A DNA stretch of 31,808 bases from a virus: IMG/VR virus record IMGVR_UViG_3300025113_000011, positions 1 through 31,808 of that record; one strand, 5' to 3'. The position numbers and the translations under genes are program-made. Shown here in pieces: positions 1-7,748 of the stretch. A model generated the notes under the pieces. That model was not told the origin of the DNA and did not search any database. It saw only the letters and a list, made by a program, of their open reading frames with translations. Within the stretch, counting starts at the first letter, position 1. Every line of letters starts with the position of its first letter.

Positions 1-98
1 GTCGGGGTCGCGGTCGCGGTCGTGGTTGCGGTCGCAGTCGCGGTCGCGGTCGTGGTCGGGGTCGCGGTCGCGGTCGTGGTTGCGGTCGCGGTTGGGGT
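1..98 (+). repeat. Hexanucleotide array GGTCGN, left contig end
   Basis: Sixteen consecutive hexamers, mostly GGTCGC, GGTCGT or GGTCGG, with AGTCGC, GGTTGC and GGTTGG variants. A higher-order period of nine hexamers (54 bases) is visible: the order GGTCGG, GGTCGC, GGTCGC, GGTCGT, GGTTGC, GGTCGC starting just before base 1 recurs from base 54. The array continues the one at 31642-31808. Confidence 0.9.
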
Positions 99-103
99 AT
101 TGA
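1..103 (+). CDS. 3' part of Ser-X dipeptide repeat protein (continues from 31608-31808)
   Basis: Read in the frame with codons starting at base 2, this stretch encodes Ser alternating with Gly, Arg, Trp or Gln, with occasional Leu, and ends Arg-Leu-Gly-Tyr then TGA at 101-103. Bases 1-52 match 31757-31808 with one mismatch, so this is the carboxyl end of the gene that starts at 31608. Merging the two ends through that overlap gives a protein of about 83 residues, in frame throughout. The stop falls right where the hexamer array ends. The Gly-Arg frame of the same DNA stays open to TGA at 150-152 and would end in a non-repetitive tail (Gly-Trp-Gly-Ile-Asp...His-His); it is the main alternative. 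Function is unknown. The split is an artefact of where the circle was opened, as far as can be judged. Confidence 0.55.
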   Translation, partial: SGSRSRSWLRSQSRSRSWSGSRSRSWLRSRLGY

Positions 104-152
104 CAACAAGTTGGTGGACCGAATGACGGAGATCCCAGAATCACACCATTGA

Positions 153-519
153 AGTTTGCGTCGTGCTAACGTCGTCACCGACGAACATACAAGCATGGCC
201 CATGCCAGCCCAACCGGGCACCAAGGCACAAGCCAAGCGGGATAGACCAACGGTCACCCGCAAGCTCCACGAGAGCAACCAGCGGTGAGGCACCGAGGCC
301 GCGTGACAACACCTCGGTGTCTCACCCGCGCACACACCAGAGGTGACCATGCTCCGATGGCTCTACCACCAACGCCAACGACTCACAGACTGGTGGCTCG
401 ATTGGCGAAACTAACACCGACCAACGACCGGGGGCGGGTCAGATCCCTACCACTCAACTAGCCTCCCAGATCCCACGTCATCTCTTTTTGTGGCGTTGAA
501 AAACTTTCGGGGGTGAGTT
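153..519. other. Non-coding gap between repeat gene and packaging genes
   Basis: This 367-base stretch separates the end of the early-type gene chain, taken around the circle, from the HNH-terminase genes. I see no convincing gene. A 21-codon ORF at 349-414 (ATG preceded by AGAGGTG) and a minus-strand ORF at 141-350 are possible but unsupported. It contains a strong hairpin (284-326), a short direct repeat of AGATCCC, a T5 run near 485-489 and a 12-base direct repeat ending at the HNH start. A position just upstream of HNH-TerS-TerL is where many cos-type phages keep the packaging site, so a cos or pac site here is an inference. Confidence 0.6.
284..326. other. Strong hairpin, possible terminator, ncRNA or packaging element
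   Basis: Bases 284-298 pair with 312-326 over 15 positions with one G-T wobble (290 with 320), enclosing a 13-base loop. No T-run follows on either side, so if it terminates transcription it would be of the tail-less type common in actinobacterial phages. It sits between the end of the long gene chain and the start of the packaging genes, where a terminator would make sense. Confidence 0.6.
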
Positions 520-777
520 GTGGCGTTGACTCCGTTTAAGAATGAAGCGGTGTGGCAGCGTGTTCGCCGTCAAGTCTTAGAGCGGGACGACGGGTTGTGT
601 CAGATTCGCGGTGAGCGGTGTAAGGATGTCGCTACTGCGGTGGATCATATTGTTCCGTGGTCGGCGGGCGGTGACTGGTACGACTTGGGGAATCTACGGG
701 CGTCGTGTGCGTGGTGCAATTCGAGTCGGGTGTGGCGTGGTTCGTCGTCGATGCGGCGTCCGTCGAGGGAGTGGTGA
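520..777 (+). CDS. HNH endonuclease, terminase-associated
   Basis: An 85-residue HNH nuclease. The paired cysteines are C27/C34 and C63/C66, with an Asp-His at residues 42-43 and the Asn of the HNH motif near residue 58, in the typical order Cys, Asp-His-Ile-Val-Pro, Asn-Leu, Cys-x2-Cys-Asn. In HK97-type and many actinobacterial phages, a small HNH protein next to the terminase is needed for specific cutting of packaging DNA. This neighbourhood, 3 bases before the small terminase gene, fits that role. Start is GTG at 520 behind a GGGGGTGAG ribosome site. The motif is seen in the sequence; the packaging role is inferred from known families. Confidence 0.88.
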   Translation: MALTPFKNEAVWQRVRRQVLERDDGLCQIRGERCKDVATAVDHIVPWSAGGDWYDLGNLRASCAWCNSSRVWRGSSSMRRPSREW

Positions 778-780
778 TCG

Positions 781-1044
781 ATGCGGAATGTGGAGGCGGT
801 CGAGGTGTCGATCGGTGTGCTGGTCGATGCGGGGAAGGTCGAGTTACCGGTGGATCAGGCTCGGGTGGAGGCGGCACGGAATCTTGCGGTTGCGGTGGAC
901 GCGTCGCCGGGGAACGCGAATCTGTGGCGTCAGTACCGCGAAGCGGTGGAGGATTTGTATGTCGATGACAGGGACACGACCGGAGCCGACGAGCTCGCTC
1001 GATTGCTTGGGCGTTTGTCTCCCGAGGTGGGCGACTCGGCGTAG
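781..1044 (+). CDS. terS: Small terminase subunit (P27-like)
   Basis: An 87-residue acidic, mainly helical protein lying between HNH and the large terminase. The segment around residues 28-68, with a Trp-Arg-Gln-Tyr-Arg-Glu core, resembles the short P27-type small terminases of actinobacterial phages, which bind packaging-site DNA and regulate the large subunit. The ATG at 781 follows the HNH stop by three bases with GAGTGGTGA upstream. Its end overlaps the proposed large terminase start by 38 bases. The call rests on position, size and composition rather than a diagnostic motif. Confidence 0.65.
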   Translation: MRNVEAVEVSIGVLVDAGKVELPVDQARVEAARNLAVAVDASPGNANLWRQYREAVEDLYVDDRDTTGADELARLLGRLSPEVGDSA

Positions 1045-2401
1045 GTCGGAGCGGCCGACGGTTGGTGGTCGGGTTGCTGAGGTTGCTCGGTTGCTGGGTC
1101 GGGAGTTCATGCCGTGGCAGAGGTATGTCGCGGATGTCGCTGGCGAGATTGATCCGATTACCGGGTTGCCGTGTTACCGGGACGTGATTTTGTCGGTGCC
1201 GCGGCAGTCGGGCAAAACGTTGCTTATGTGGGCGGTGTCGGCGGATCGTTGCATGGCGAAATGGCCGGGCGGGGTCCGTCAGACGGTGGCGTGGACTGCG
1301 CAGACGGGTTCGGACGGCCGGAAAAAATGGACTAAAGATTTGTTGCCGATGACTCGCGAGTCGGCGATGTCGGCGGCGGTGTCGAAGATCACCGAGGGCA
1401 TGGGGAACGAAGCGGTCGAGTGGTTGTCTAAGTCGTCGATCAATTTGTTGTCGACCAACACTGGTTCTGGGCACTCGCTGTCGGTGGATTTGGCGATGGT
1501 CGACGAGTTGTGGCATGACCACGACGAGCGCCGCGACCAGGCGTTACGGCCGGCGATGTCGACGAAACCGGCCGGGCAGATGTGGTCGGTGTCGACGATG
1601 GGCAACGCAGCGTCAACAGCGTGGAACCGTAAACGGGACCTTGGGAGGTCGTCGGTCGACGATGACGTCGATCGCGGGGTTTGTTATTTCGAGTGGTCCA
1701 GCATCGAGGACGAATGGGACCCGACCGATCCGGGGTCGTGGGCGTCGTTCATGCCGGCGTTGGGGCACACGATCACCGAGGACGTGGTCGTGGCTGATTT
1801 GCGGGTGATGGAACCGGACGAGGCTAAACGGGCTTACGGAAATATCACGTTGACGATCGGTGGTGATCGTTTGATTCCGTCCGAGTTGTGGCGTCGAGTG
1901 TCGGGCCGGTCGGTCACGGTTGGTGACGGTCGAGGGTTCGGGTTAGCGGTCACTGAGGATCGTTCGATGGCCGCTGTAGCGGTCGCGGATGCCGATGGCA
2001 ATGTGGAATTGGTGGACCATCGGCCGGGTACGAAATGGATCGTTGAGCGGTGCGACGAGTTGACGGACCGTTGGGGCGGCACGGTCGCGGTCGACGCGTC
2101 GGGACCGGCGGGATCGTTAGTGGCGAAGCTCAAAGCGCCTTTGGAGGTCAAAGGCAACGGGTATGTGCGGGCGTGCCAGGCGTTCTATGACGGGATAGTC
2201 GAAGCGACGATCGGTGTGCGGTCCGATCAGGCGTTGGACGCAGCGGCTGGCGGGGTTGTCCGCAAGAACGTTGGCGATTCGTTCGTGTGGTCGAGGAAGT
2301 CGTCCACCGCGGATGTGTCACCGCTCGAGGCTGCGACGTTAGCGATCGAAGCGGCACGCAACGGATCAAGCGGATTTGGTTTCGCGGAGGTGATGACTTA
2401 A
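1007..2401 (+). CDS. terL: Large terminase subunit (Terminase_1 ATPase and nuclease)
   Basis: The packaging motor. Walker A is VPRQSGKT at residues 64-71 and Walker B is MVDE at 164-167, followed by LWHDHDE. The carboxyl half has the acidic positions expected of the RNase H-like nuclease (around TEDRS, VDASG and STADVSPLEA). The frame is open far upstream, but the sequence before about 1007 overlaps the small terminase and HNH genes and has no relation to the family. I chose TTG at 1007 because Cys-Leu-Pro-Arg-Trp-Ala-Thr directly after it looks like the usual start of actinophage large terminases. This gives 464 residues, a normal length for the short form. The exact start is uncertain by a few codons; the family is clear. 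Confidence 0.92.
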   Translation: MGVCLPRWATRRRSERPTVGGRVAEVARLLGREFMPWQRYVADVAGEIDPITGLPCYRDVILSVPRQSGKTLLMWAVSADRCMAKWPGGVRQTVAWTAQTGSDGRKKWTKDLLPMTRESAMSAAVSKITEGMGNEAVEWLSKSSINLLSTNTGSGHSLSVDLAMVDELWHDHDERRDQALRPAMSTKPAGQMWSVSTMGNAASTAWNRKRDLGRSSVDDDVDRGVCYFEWSSIEDEWDPTDPGSWASFMPALGHTITEDVVVADLRVMEPDEAKRAYGNITLTIGGDRLIPSELWRRVSGRSVTVGDGRGFGLAVTEDRSMAAVAVADADGNVELVDHRPGTKWIVERCDELTDRWGGTVAVDASGPAGSLVAKLKAPLEVKGNGYVRACQAFYDGIVEATIGVRSDQALDAAAGGVVRKNVGDSFVWSRKSSTADVSPLEAATLAIEAARNGSSGFGFAEVMT

Positions 2402-2596
2402 ATGTCTTTCAATGATCGTGTCGCCGACAAGGCGGCAGAGGTGTCTATCGGCCGGTTACTGCTGTCGATCCCAGCGGGTTTGCTGTGGCTGGTCGGCGCA
2501 ACGGTTGGGGCGGTTTGGTTTCTTTTGGCGTGGTGCTGGGCGGCGTTGGTGATCGGTTTCGGCGACGGGCGACGACGCGGAAGCGAGCCTAAGTAG
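2402..2596 (+). CDS. Small membrane protein between terminase and portal
   Basis: A 64-residue protein whose ATG directly abuts the terminase stop. A charged amino end is followed by a long hydrophobic stretch from about residue 17 to 52, rich in Leu, Val, Ala and Trp, enough for one long or two short membrane helices. The tail is basic (GDGRRRGSEPK). Short membrane proteins in this same slot occur in other actinobacterial phages and prophages, with no role known to me. The TAG stop overlaps the portal GTG start by one base. Confidence 0.7.
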   Translation: MSFNDRVADKAAEVSIGRLLLSIPAGLLWLVGATVGAVWFLLAWCWAALVIGFGDGRRRGSEPK

Positions 2597-3837
2597 TGGC
2601 GCTCCTCGACCGGATCGGCGCTCACCGTGAAGCGGTTAGGTCCGATGAGGTCACTCAACAGGAGTTCGCGGATTTGTTGACCGGGTCGACGGGTCGGGCA
2701 AGGTCGGGTGTGACGGTAACGGATCAGCGGGTTTTGGGGTTGTCGGCGTGGTGGCGTGGCGTCCGGTACCTATCCGAGACTGTGGCGGGACTACCCATAT
2801 TCACCTATTTACGCACCGGCGGCGATGAGCGCCGCAAGGTCGTGTCGCCCGGTTGGCTGGCTCGACCGTCCGAGGAGGTGCCACGGTTCGCGTTGTTCGA
2901 GTTCTATATGATGTCGATGCTTCACCGCGGCAACGCTTTCGGTTTCAAGAATCGGGGCGACACCGGACAGGTCGTCGACATCGTACCATTGCACCCGGAC
3001 CGGGTCCGGTACGGCCTAGCCGATGGCCGCAAAGTGTTCGAGGTTACCGGCAACGATCAGCGCAAACATTCGTTTACGTCACGGGAGATTCTACATATTC
3101 CGTCGCTGTCGTCGGACGGATATTTCGGGATTGATCCGATCCGGGCTCACGTTCACGGGTTAGGCGCGGTCGCCGCAGCGGATGAGTTCGCGGGCCGGGC
3201 GTTCTCGCAGGGCACGTCGATGGGCGGGTACATCAAAATGCCGGGCCGTCTCGACGATGTGGAGGCGGACAGGGTGCGGGCGCAGTGGCGACGATTACAC
3301 AACGGCTTGGCTAACGCACACGAGTTCGGGATACTCGGCGACGGCGCAACATATGAAACGATCGGACTCGACCCGCAACAAACTCAGCTATTAGAGACAC
3401 GTAAATACGGGGTAACCGAGATCGCCCGGATTCTCGGCGTGGTCCCTCACAAACTGTACGACCTCGAGCGGGCGACGTTCTCGAACATCGAACACCAGGC
3501 GATCGAGTCGGTGCAGGACTCGATCATGCCGTGGCTCATTCGGCTCGAAACATGGATCAACCACGACCGGTCGCTGGTGTCGCCGACAACGTTCCACGAG
3601 TTCGTGGTCGAGGGTTTGCTGCGGGGCGACACGAAAGCACGCATGGAGGCGTATTCGATCGCGATTTCGGGCGGGTTTATGAGTCCGCACTTCGCGGCGA
3701 GCCGTGAGAACTGGGACGCGCCGGACGCTTTGCGGTACTGGCAACGGCCGTTGAACACTGCGCTACTGACCGAGGAATCCGCACCGGGCGGCGACACAGA
3801 CCCACAAGAACTAGAAGTAGGAGGTCAATCAACATGA
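2596..3837 (+). CDS. Portal protein (HK97 family)
   Basis: A 413-residue portal. It forms the dodecameric ring through which DNA enters and leaves the head. Typical features are the early Ser-Ala-Trp-Trp-Arg-Gly-Val-Arg-Tyr-Leu-Ser-Glu segment near residue 50, the Gly-Asn-Ala-Phe region with Pro-Leu-His-Pro-Asp-Arg-Val, the Gly-Ile-Asp-Pro-Ile segment, and the carboxyl Glu-Ile-Ala-Arg-Ile-Leu-Gly-Val-Val-Pro-His-Lys-Leu motif. Length matches the family. GTG at 2596 overlaps the preceding stop. The next gene starts inside its stop (ATGA), so translation is probably coupled. Confidence 0.95.
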   Translation: MALLDRIGAHREAVRSDEVTQQEFADLLTGSTGRARSGVTVTDQRVLGLSAWWRGVRYLSETVAGLPIFTYLRTGGDERRKVVSPGWLARPSEEVPRFALFEFYMMSMLHRGNAFGFKNRGDTGQVVDIVPLHPDRVRYGLADGRKVFEVTGNDQRKHSFTSREILHIPSLSSDGYFGIDPIRAHVHGLGAVAAADEFAGRAFSQGTSMGGYIKMPGRLDDVEADRVRAQWRRLHNGLANAHEFGILGDGATYETIGLDPQQTQLLETRKYGVTEIARILGVVPHKLYDLERATFSNIEHQAIESVQDSIMPWLIRLETWINHDRSLVSPTTFHEFVVEGLLRGDTKARMEAYSIAISGGFMSPHFAASRENWDAPDALRYWQRPLNTALLTEESAPGGDTDPQELEVGGQST

Positions 3838-4586
3838 CCGAACGTCAACTGATCGAGCGGACCGTACCGCTCCTCGACCTAGAGATCGAACGTGCCGGCG
3901 ACGGTCGCACGGTAGTCGCCTACGCCGCGGCGTTCGAGATCCAACACCGCGTGTTCGACACGTACGACGGCGACATCGACGAGATCATCGACCGCGCAGC
4001 GTTCAACCGGACTATCGGCAACGGGACGCAACCGCAGGTCATATTCAATCACGGCCGCGATTTGTTCGGTGAGTCATCGGACCGGTTCGCGATGCCGTTG
4101 GGGACACCGGTCGAGATCCGCGCCGAGGAACGTGGTTTACTCACTCGCACGAAATACGCGCGCACCGACCTCGCCGATGAAGTCCTAGAACTGATCCGCG
4201 CCGGCGCTATCCGCGGACAGTCATTCCGTGGGGCGATGTACCGGTCACAAACCGAGGGCGAAACCAGCGACGGTCGTCCGGTGTGGCGGCGCCTTGAGTT
4301 AGGATTAACAGAGTACGGACCGACACCGTTCCCTCAAGACGAGGGCGCTGTCATGTTGGCGCTGCGATCGGCGGCGCTGCTCGATTCTACCGTGACCGAC
4401 CCGATCACCGATCCCGCCGAACATGGCATATCGGAAGATCACTCGGGCACACCAACCGAAACCACAGAGGAACCGTCCGCCGAACCGGCACCGGTACTCG
4501 ACCCAGGTTCGGTCATCACCGCGTTAGCGAACGCTCAGCGACGCCGACGCATAACTATCAATCGAAAGGACCAGACCAATGTCTGA
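3834..4586 (+). CDS. Prohead maturation protease (HK97 gp4 / S78 type)
   Basis: A 250-residue protease that would trim capsid proteins during head maturation. His73 in FNHGRD and Ser130 in GQSFRG are the expected catalytic pair. Glu160 in the LTEYGPTPFPQDEGA segment corresponds to the conserved acidic strand of the family. The fold ends near residue 185. The rest is a Pro/Glu/Thr-rich tail that may be removed. AGGAGGTC precedes the ATG. The gene overlaps the portal stop by four bases and the capsid start by eight. Confidence 0.92.
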   Translation: MTERQLIERTVPLLDLEIERAGDGRTVVAYAAAFEIQHRVFDTYDGDIDEIIDRAAFNRTIGNGTQPQVIFNHGRDLFGESSDRFAMPLGTPVEIRAEERGLLTRTKYARTDLADEVLELIRAGAIRGQSFRGAMYRSQTEGETSDGRPVWRRLELGLTEYGPTPFPQDEGAVMLALRSAALLDSTVTDPITDPAEHGISEDHSGTPTETTEEPSAEPAPVLDPGSVITALANAQRRRRITINRKDQTNV

Positions 4587-6159
4587 GATCATCACACTCG
4601 ACGAGCTCCACGTTCGCCGGGAAGAACTACTCAACGAAATAGATTCGGTGCTAGACACCGCGCTCGAGGCCGAACGGTCGACGTTGCTCGACGACGAACG
4701 CGCACGCCACGACGCCGCTGTCACCGAACTGGGCACGATCGACGAACAGATCGAGTCCGCGGAGGTCGAGGCGGCAGATCAGGGCCGGTTCGCTCAGCGT
4801 TCCAGCCGGCGCAAGTTCACGGCACCAAACATTAATTTGGGTGCGGCATCGGTGAAAGGCGACCGGTCGCTCGACGAGCTCCAGGCCGTTACCCGCGAAA
4901 CCGTGCGGGCCGGTTCGTTCACTCAGTCCGGCCGGTTCATCGCTGACCGCCACGGCGCCGTGAACGATGTCGAACCGCTCCAGATCGAGCGGGGCGGCGT
5001 CCATGTGAACGCACCGCGGTACACAGATTTCGTGCCGGAGCACGCCCGGATCGTCGAACGGTTCCAGCAACAGGTATCGGACATGGTTCTGTTCGGGCAC
5101 CTCACCTCGAAAGGTGAAGTGTCGACCGCTGAAGCGTTCGACATGGCACGCTCCAATCCTCGCCTAGAGGACGGATACCGTGACGTGTTGCGTGCGATGG
5201 ACGTCGACACGGCCGGCGAGGGCGGCAACTGGGTACCTACCGGTATCGGTGCGACGCTCCATGAGAAGGTTCGTGCATCGGGCAAGATCGCGCCGTTGTT
5301 CGCTCGGGTGAACATTCCCACGAATCCGTGGAAGTGGCCGGTCGAGGGCGCGGACGCTACGGCGTACCGTGTCGCCGAACCGATCTCGGACACAGCGACC
5401 GGACCGGCCGCATCGACTCCGGGCACGGTGGCCGCGACGTTCGACGCCGAGATTTTCGGTGGTCGAGTGTTGACATCACGTAGCCTCGAAGCCGATTCGG
5501 CTATCGCTATCTTGCCGTTCATTACCGGCAAGCTGGCGCAGGCGTTCGTCGACGCTGAGGAAGCTGCGATCCTCGACGGCGACACCGACGGCACGCACCA
5601 GGACTCCGACGTGGGCGCATCGACTACCGATGCACGCACAGCGTGGGACGGGCTGCGCAAGCGGGCACTAGCGAACGCGTCGACGAACGGCGCCGCGGCG
5701 GCGTCGGTGGCGATCCTGCGCACCACTAGGGCGCTCATGGGCAAATGGGGCCTCGACCCGATGCAAACCGTTTACATTTGCGGACCGAAGTCCTACTACG
5801 CGCTCCTCGCAGATACCGAGGTCACGTCTGTGGAGAAGTACGGGTCCGCTGCGACGGTACTCAACGGCGAACTGGGCAGGGTCAACGGTTCACCGCTGAT
5901 CGTGTCCGAGCACGTCCGCGAGAACCTGAACGCGTCGGGTGTCTATGACGGCGTGACGACCACCAAGAGCTACGCGCTTGCCGTGAACCGCGGCGAGTGG
6001 GCGATCGGTCAACGGGCCGGCCTAGCGGTCGAAACCGATGACAGCATTTACCGCGAGACATACCAGCGGGTACTCGTCGGGTTCATGCGGGAGGACTTCC
6101 AGAACATCGGGGACGCCTCCGGTAACGACGACACCGCCATCGCATACAACCTGACCTAA
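4579..6159 (+). CDS. Major capsid protein (HK97 fold, with scaffolding domain)
   Basis: A 526-residue capsid subunit. Residues 1-75 are charged and predicted coiled coil, like the delta scaffolding domain removed by the protease encoded just upstream. The body from about residue 130 carries typical HK97-fold segments: GEGGNWVPTGIG, NPWKWPVEGADATAYRVAE, GRVLTSRSLEADSAI, VDAEEAAILDGDT, and the late NRGEWAIGQRAGLAVETDDS with Arg-Val-Gly-Phe-Met-Arg-Glu-Asp. It is longer than the 385-residue HK97 protein, the excess lying mostly between the coiled coil and the fold. AAAGGACC precedes the ATG. A hairpin follows the stop. Confidence 0.93.
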   Translation: MSEIITLDELHVRREELLNEIDSVLDTALEAERSTLLDDERARHDAAVTELGTIDEQIESAEVEAADQGRFAQRSSRRKFTAPNINLGAASVKGDRSLDELQAVTRETVRAGSFTQSGRFIADRHGAVNDVEPLQIERGGVHVNAPRYTDFVPEHARIVERFQQQVSDMVLFGHLTSKGEVSTAEAFDMARSNPRLEDGYRDVLRAMDVDTAGEGGNWVPTGIGATLHEKVRASGKIAPLFARVNIPTNPWKWPVEGADATAYRVAEPISDTATGPAASTPGTVAATFDAEIFGGRVLTSRSLEADSAIAILPFITGKLAQAFVDAEEAAILDGDTDGTHQDSDVGASTTDARTAWDGLRKRALANASTNGAAAASVAILRTTRALMGKWGLDPMQTVYICGPKSYYALLADTEVTSVEKYGSAATVLNGELGRVNGSPLIVSEHVRENLNASGVYDGVTTTKSYALAVNRGEWAIGQRAGLAVETDDSIYRETYQRVLVGFMREDFQNIGDASGNDDTAIAYNLT

Positions 6160-6183
6160 CTCCAGTTAGGCATTGCGGGCATA

Positions 6184-6215
6184 GGGGAGGCGTTCACTTT
6201 GGTGAACGTCTCCCC
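6184..6215. terminator. Hairpin after the capsid gene, probable terminator or attenuator
   Basis: Bases 6184-6197 pair with 6202-6215 over 14 positions with one G-T wobble, around a TTTG loop. It lies 25 bases after the capsid stop and 33 bases before the next start. No T-run follows. A partial terminator here is common in phages because it keeps capsid transcripts in excess over connector transcripts. Confidence 0.75.
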
Positions 6216-6247
6216 ACTCCCGCGCAACGACATATAAGGGAGACAGA

Positions 6248-6454
6248 ATGAACGCACCGACTCCAGGGCTCGGGACTCCTCGCAGGCTCAGGCTCGACAA
6301 GAAACAGGCCGCGAAGGTCGAGGTCACCGTTCAACCGGGCGACGAGATCGAAGCCGCCGGCGTGGTCGCCGATCAGCTCGAATCCGCCGGGATGACTGTC
6401 GCAGCGAAGGCGCGCAAGGCTCCAGCTAAGAAAAAGGCGGCTGCGAAAAAGTGA
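6248..6454 (+). CDS. Small basic protein after capsid
   Basis: A 68-residue protein with an unusual tail. The last 20 residues are almost only Ala, Lys and Pro (around Lys-Ala-Pro-Ala-Lys-Lys-Lys-Ala-Ala-Ala-Lys-Lys). The middle is a short acidic patch (PGDEIEAAGVVADQLESAG). GGGAGACAGA gives a good ribosome site. Small Ala/Lys-tailed proteins are often found between capsid and connector genes in actinobacterial phages; a DNA- or head-binding role is a guess. The stop overlaps the next GTG by four bases. Confidence 0.65.
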   Translation: MNAPTPGLGTPRRLRLDKKQAAKVEVTVQPGDEIEAAGVVADQLESAGMTVAAKARKAPAKKKAAAKK

Positions 6455-7308
6455 CCGTAGTCGCGGCGCAACGGGCGTTGATCGGCGCTCCGGTCACGTT
6501 GACCTATCAGCACCGCGCCGCTAACGGCGAACCAGTCGCACCGGGCGGCACACCGACCGTCACGGCCGTCGACAGCCTCGGCGGTACGGTCACGGTCGGA
6601 TCGGTCACCGACGTCGGTAACGGCGTATACACGGCTGTGGTCGCAGCGGGGCAGAACACCGAACCGGATCTTTGGGCTGTCACTTGGACCGCCGACACCG
6701 TCGCGCACACGTCGATCGTGTCGACCGTCGCAGGTATCTACTTCGACTCCGAAACACTCCGTGACCTCGAACCGACGCTGAACGACGAACAACGATATCC
6801 GACCGAAACCCTCATCGAGAAACGTGGGATCGTCGAGCTCGAAGCTGAACGGATCACAGGTCGGGCGTTCGTGCCAAGGTTCGGGGTCGCCCAAATGGCT
6901 GGTTCGCCGAACGATCTAGTTTTACCGGAATGGGATATACGGTCGGTGCGGTGGATCGAGACGATCGCAGCGAACGGCACAGCGACACCGTGGACTCAGC
7001 CCCAACTCGACGAGGTGACCGGCAACCTCGACGCCGGTGTACTCAGCGGGGTTGTTTGGCCGACAAGGGTACGGGTCGGTTTCGAGTTCGGTTTCGATCA
7101 TCCACCGGACGATGTGCGCCAGGCCGCGGCGAAACGTTTGCGTTGGTTCTGTAACCGGCCGGCGTCGACGATCCCCGACCGTGCAACGTCGTACACCGTC
7201 GATGGTGGTACGTATCGAATCCAAACCGCGAACAGGGACCGGACCGGCGACGACGACGTCGACGCGGTATATCAGTCGTGGTCGCGTCGAGAGGTGTCGG
7301 TCGGGTGA
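6451..7308 (+). CDS. Head-tail connector (gp6-like adaptor) with N-terminal Ig-like domain
   Basis: A 285-residue protein. Residues 1 to about 92 are beta-rich with repeated Val/Thr strands (PVTLTYQH, TPTVTAVD, GTVTVGSVTD, GVYTAVV), like an Ig-like add-on. From about residue 97 (YFDSETLRDLEP, YPTETLIEKR, ITGRAFVPR, VRWIETI, RLRWFCNRPA, SWSRREVSVG) it matches the adaptor proteins that bind beneath the portal. The Ig-like part is an unusual front extension. GTG at 6451 overlaps the previous stop and the end overlaps the next start, again by four bases. Confidence 0.8.
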   Translation: MTVVAAQRALIGAPVTLTYQHRAANGEPVAPGGTPTVTAVDSLGGTVTVGSVTDVGNGVYTAVVAAGQNTEPDLWAVTWTADTVAHTSIVSTVAGIYFDSETLRDLEPTLNDEQRYPTETLIEKRGIVELEAERITGRAFVPRFGVAQMAGSPNDLVLPEWDIRSVRWIETIAANGTATPWTQPQLDEVTGNLDAGVLSGVVWPTRVRVGFEFGFDHPPDDVRQAAAKRLRWFCNRPASTIPDRATSYTVDGGTYRIQTANRDRTGDDDVDAVYQSWSRREVSVG

Positions 7309-7748
7309 GTCGGGCTACGGTCCGCCGCGAGTTAGCGGGTCAGCTTGGCGAGGCGTTGCTGTCCGAAGATGTGCCGGTCGCGTTGGGGTCAGCGTCGAAC
7401 GATGTCCCGCTCGAAGGCGTGTGGCTCTGGGATCCAGTGTCGACACCTATTGATATCACGGCGCTCGCAGGTGCCAACACGGCGGTACGTGACGATATTT
7501 ACCGGTTCCAGATCCGTGTCGTGACGGCAACACCAGGCCGCGACTCGATCGAAGCGGAACAACGCGTCAACGACCTAGTCGACATCATCGAGGAATCAAT
7601 CATCGAACAGAGGTCGTCGCAGCTCTCACCGGGGGTGATCTCGATACTCCCCGTCGATCTCGAAGGGCCTCTAACCGGGCCGACCACCGAAGGCGTCATA
7701 TCGGCCATGTATCTCACGGTCGAAGTCCACGAAAGGAAAGGTCCATGA
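7305..7748 (+). CDS. Probable tail terminator / head-tail completion protein
   Basis: A 147-residue protein starting at GTG 7305, which overlaps the preceding TGA; the frame is open further upstream inside the adaptor gene but that start is less likely. The order is an N-terminal helix (VRRELAGQLGEALL), a beta segment with DDIYRFQIRVVTAT, an acidic helix (EAEQRVNDLVDIIEESI) and a final strand (VISAMYLTVEVHER). This layout and the position between adaptor and tail tube fit lambda gpU-like tail terminators. No single diagnostic motif was seen. Confidence 0.6.
   Translation: MSRATVRRELAGQLGEALLSEDVPVALGSASNDVPLEGVWLWDPVSTPIDITALAGANTAVRDDIYRFQIRVVTATPGRDSIEAEQRVNDLVDIIEESIIEQRSSQLSPGVISILPVDLEGPLTGPTTEGVISAMYLTVEVHERKGP

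Noticed and set aside
1-98. Val/Ala frame of the hexamer array as the coding frame
   Set aside because: It is open, but it has no coupled start, and the other two frames have better start or stop context.
141-350. Minus-strand 69-codon ORF in the left non-coding gap
   Set aside because: Only minus-strand candidate outside genes, no ribosome site or recognisable domain; too weak to annotate.
611-1006. Upstream extension of the large terminase frame
   Set aside because: It overlaps the HNH and small terminase genes in another frame and its Arg/Gly/Trp-rich translation is not terminase-like.
632-1522. Long minus-strand ORF (296 codons) opposite HNH and terminases
   Set aside because: It lies wholly over well-supported plus-strand genes. 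Its Pro/Arg/His-rich sequence is what a GC-rich strand reads backwards, and no family resemblance is seen.
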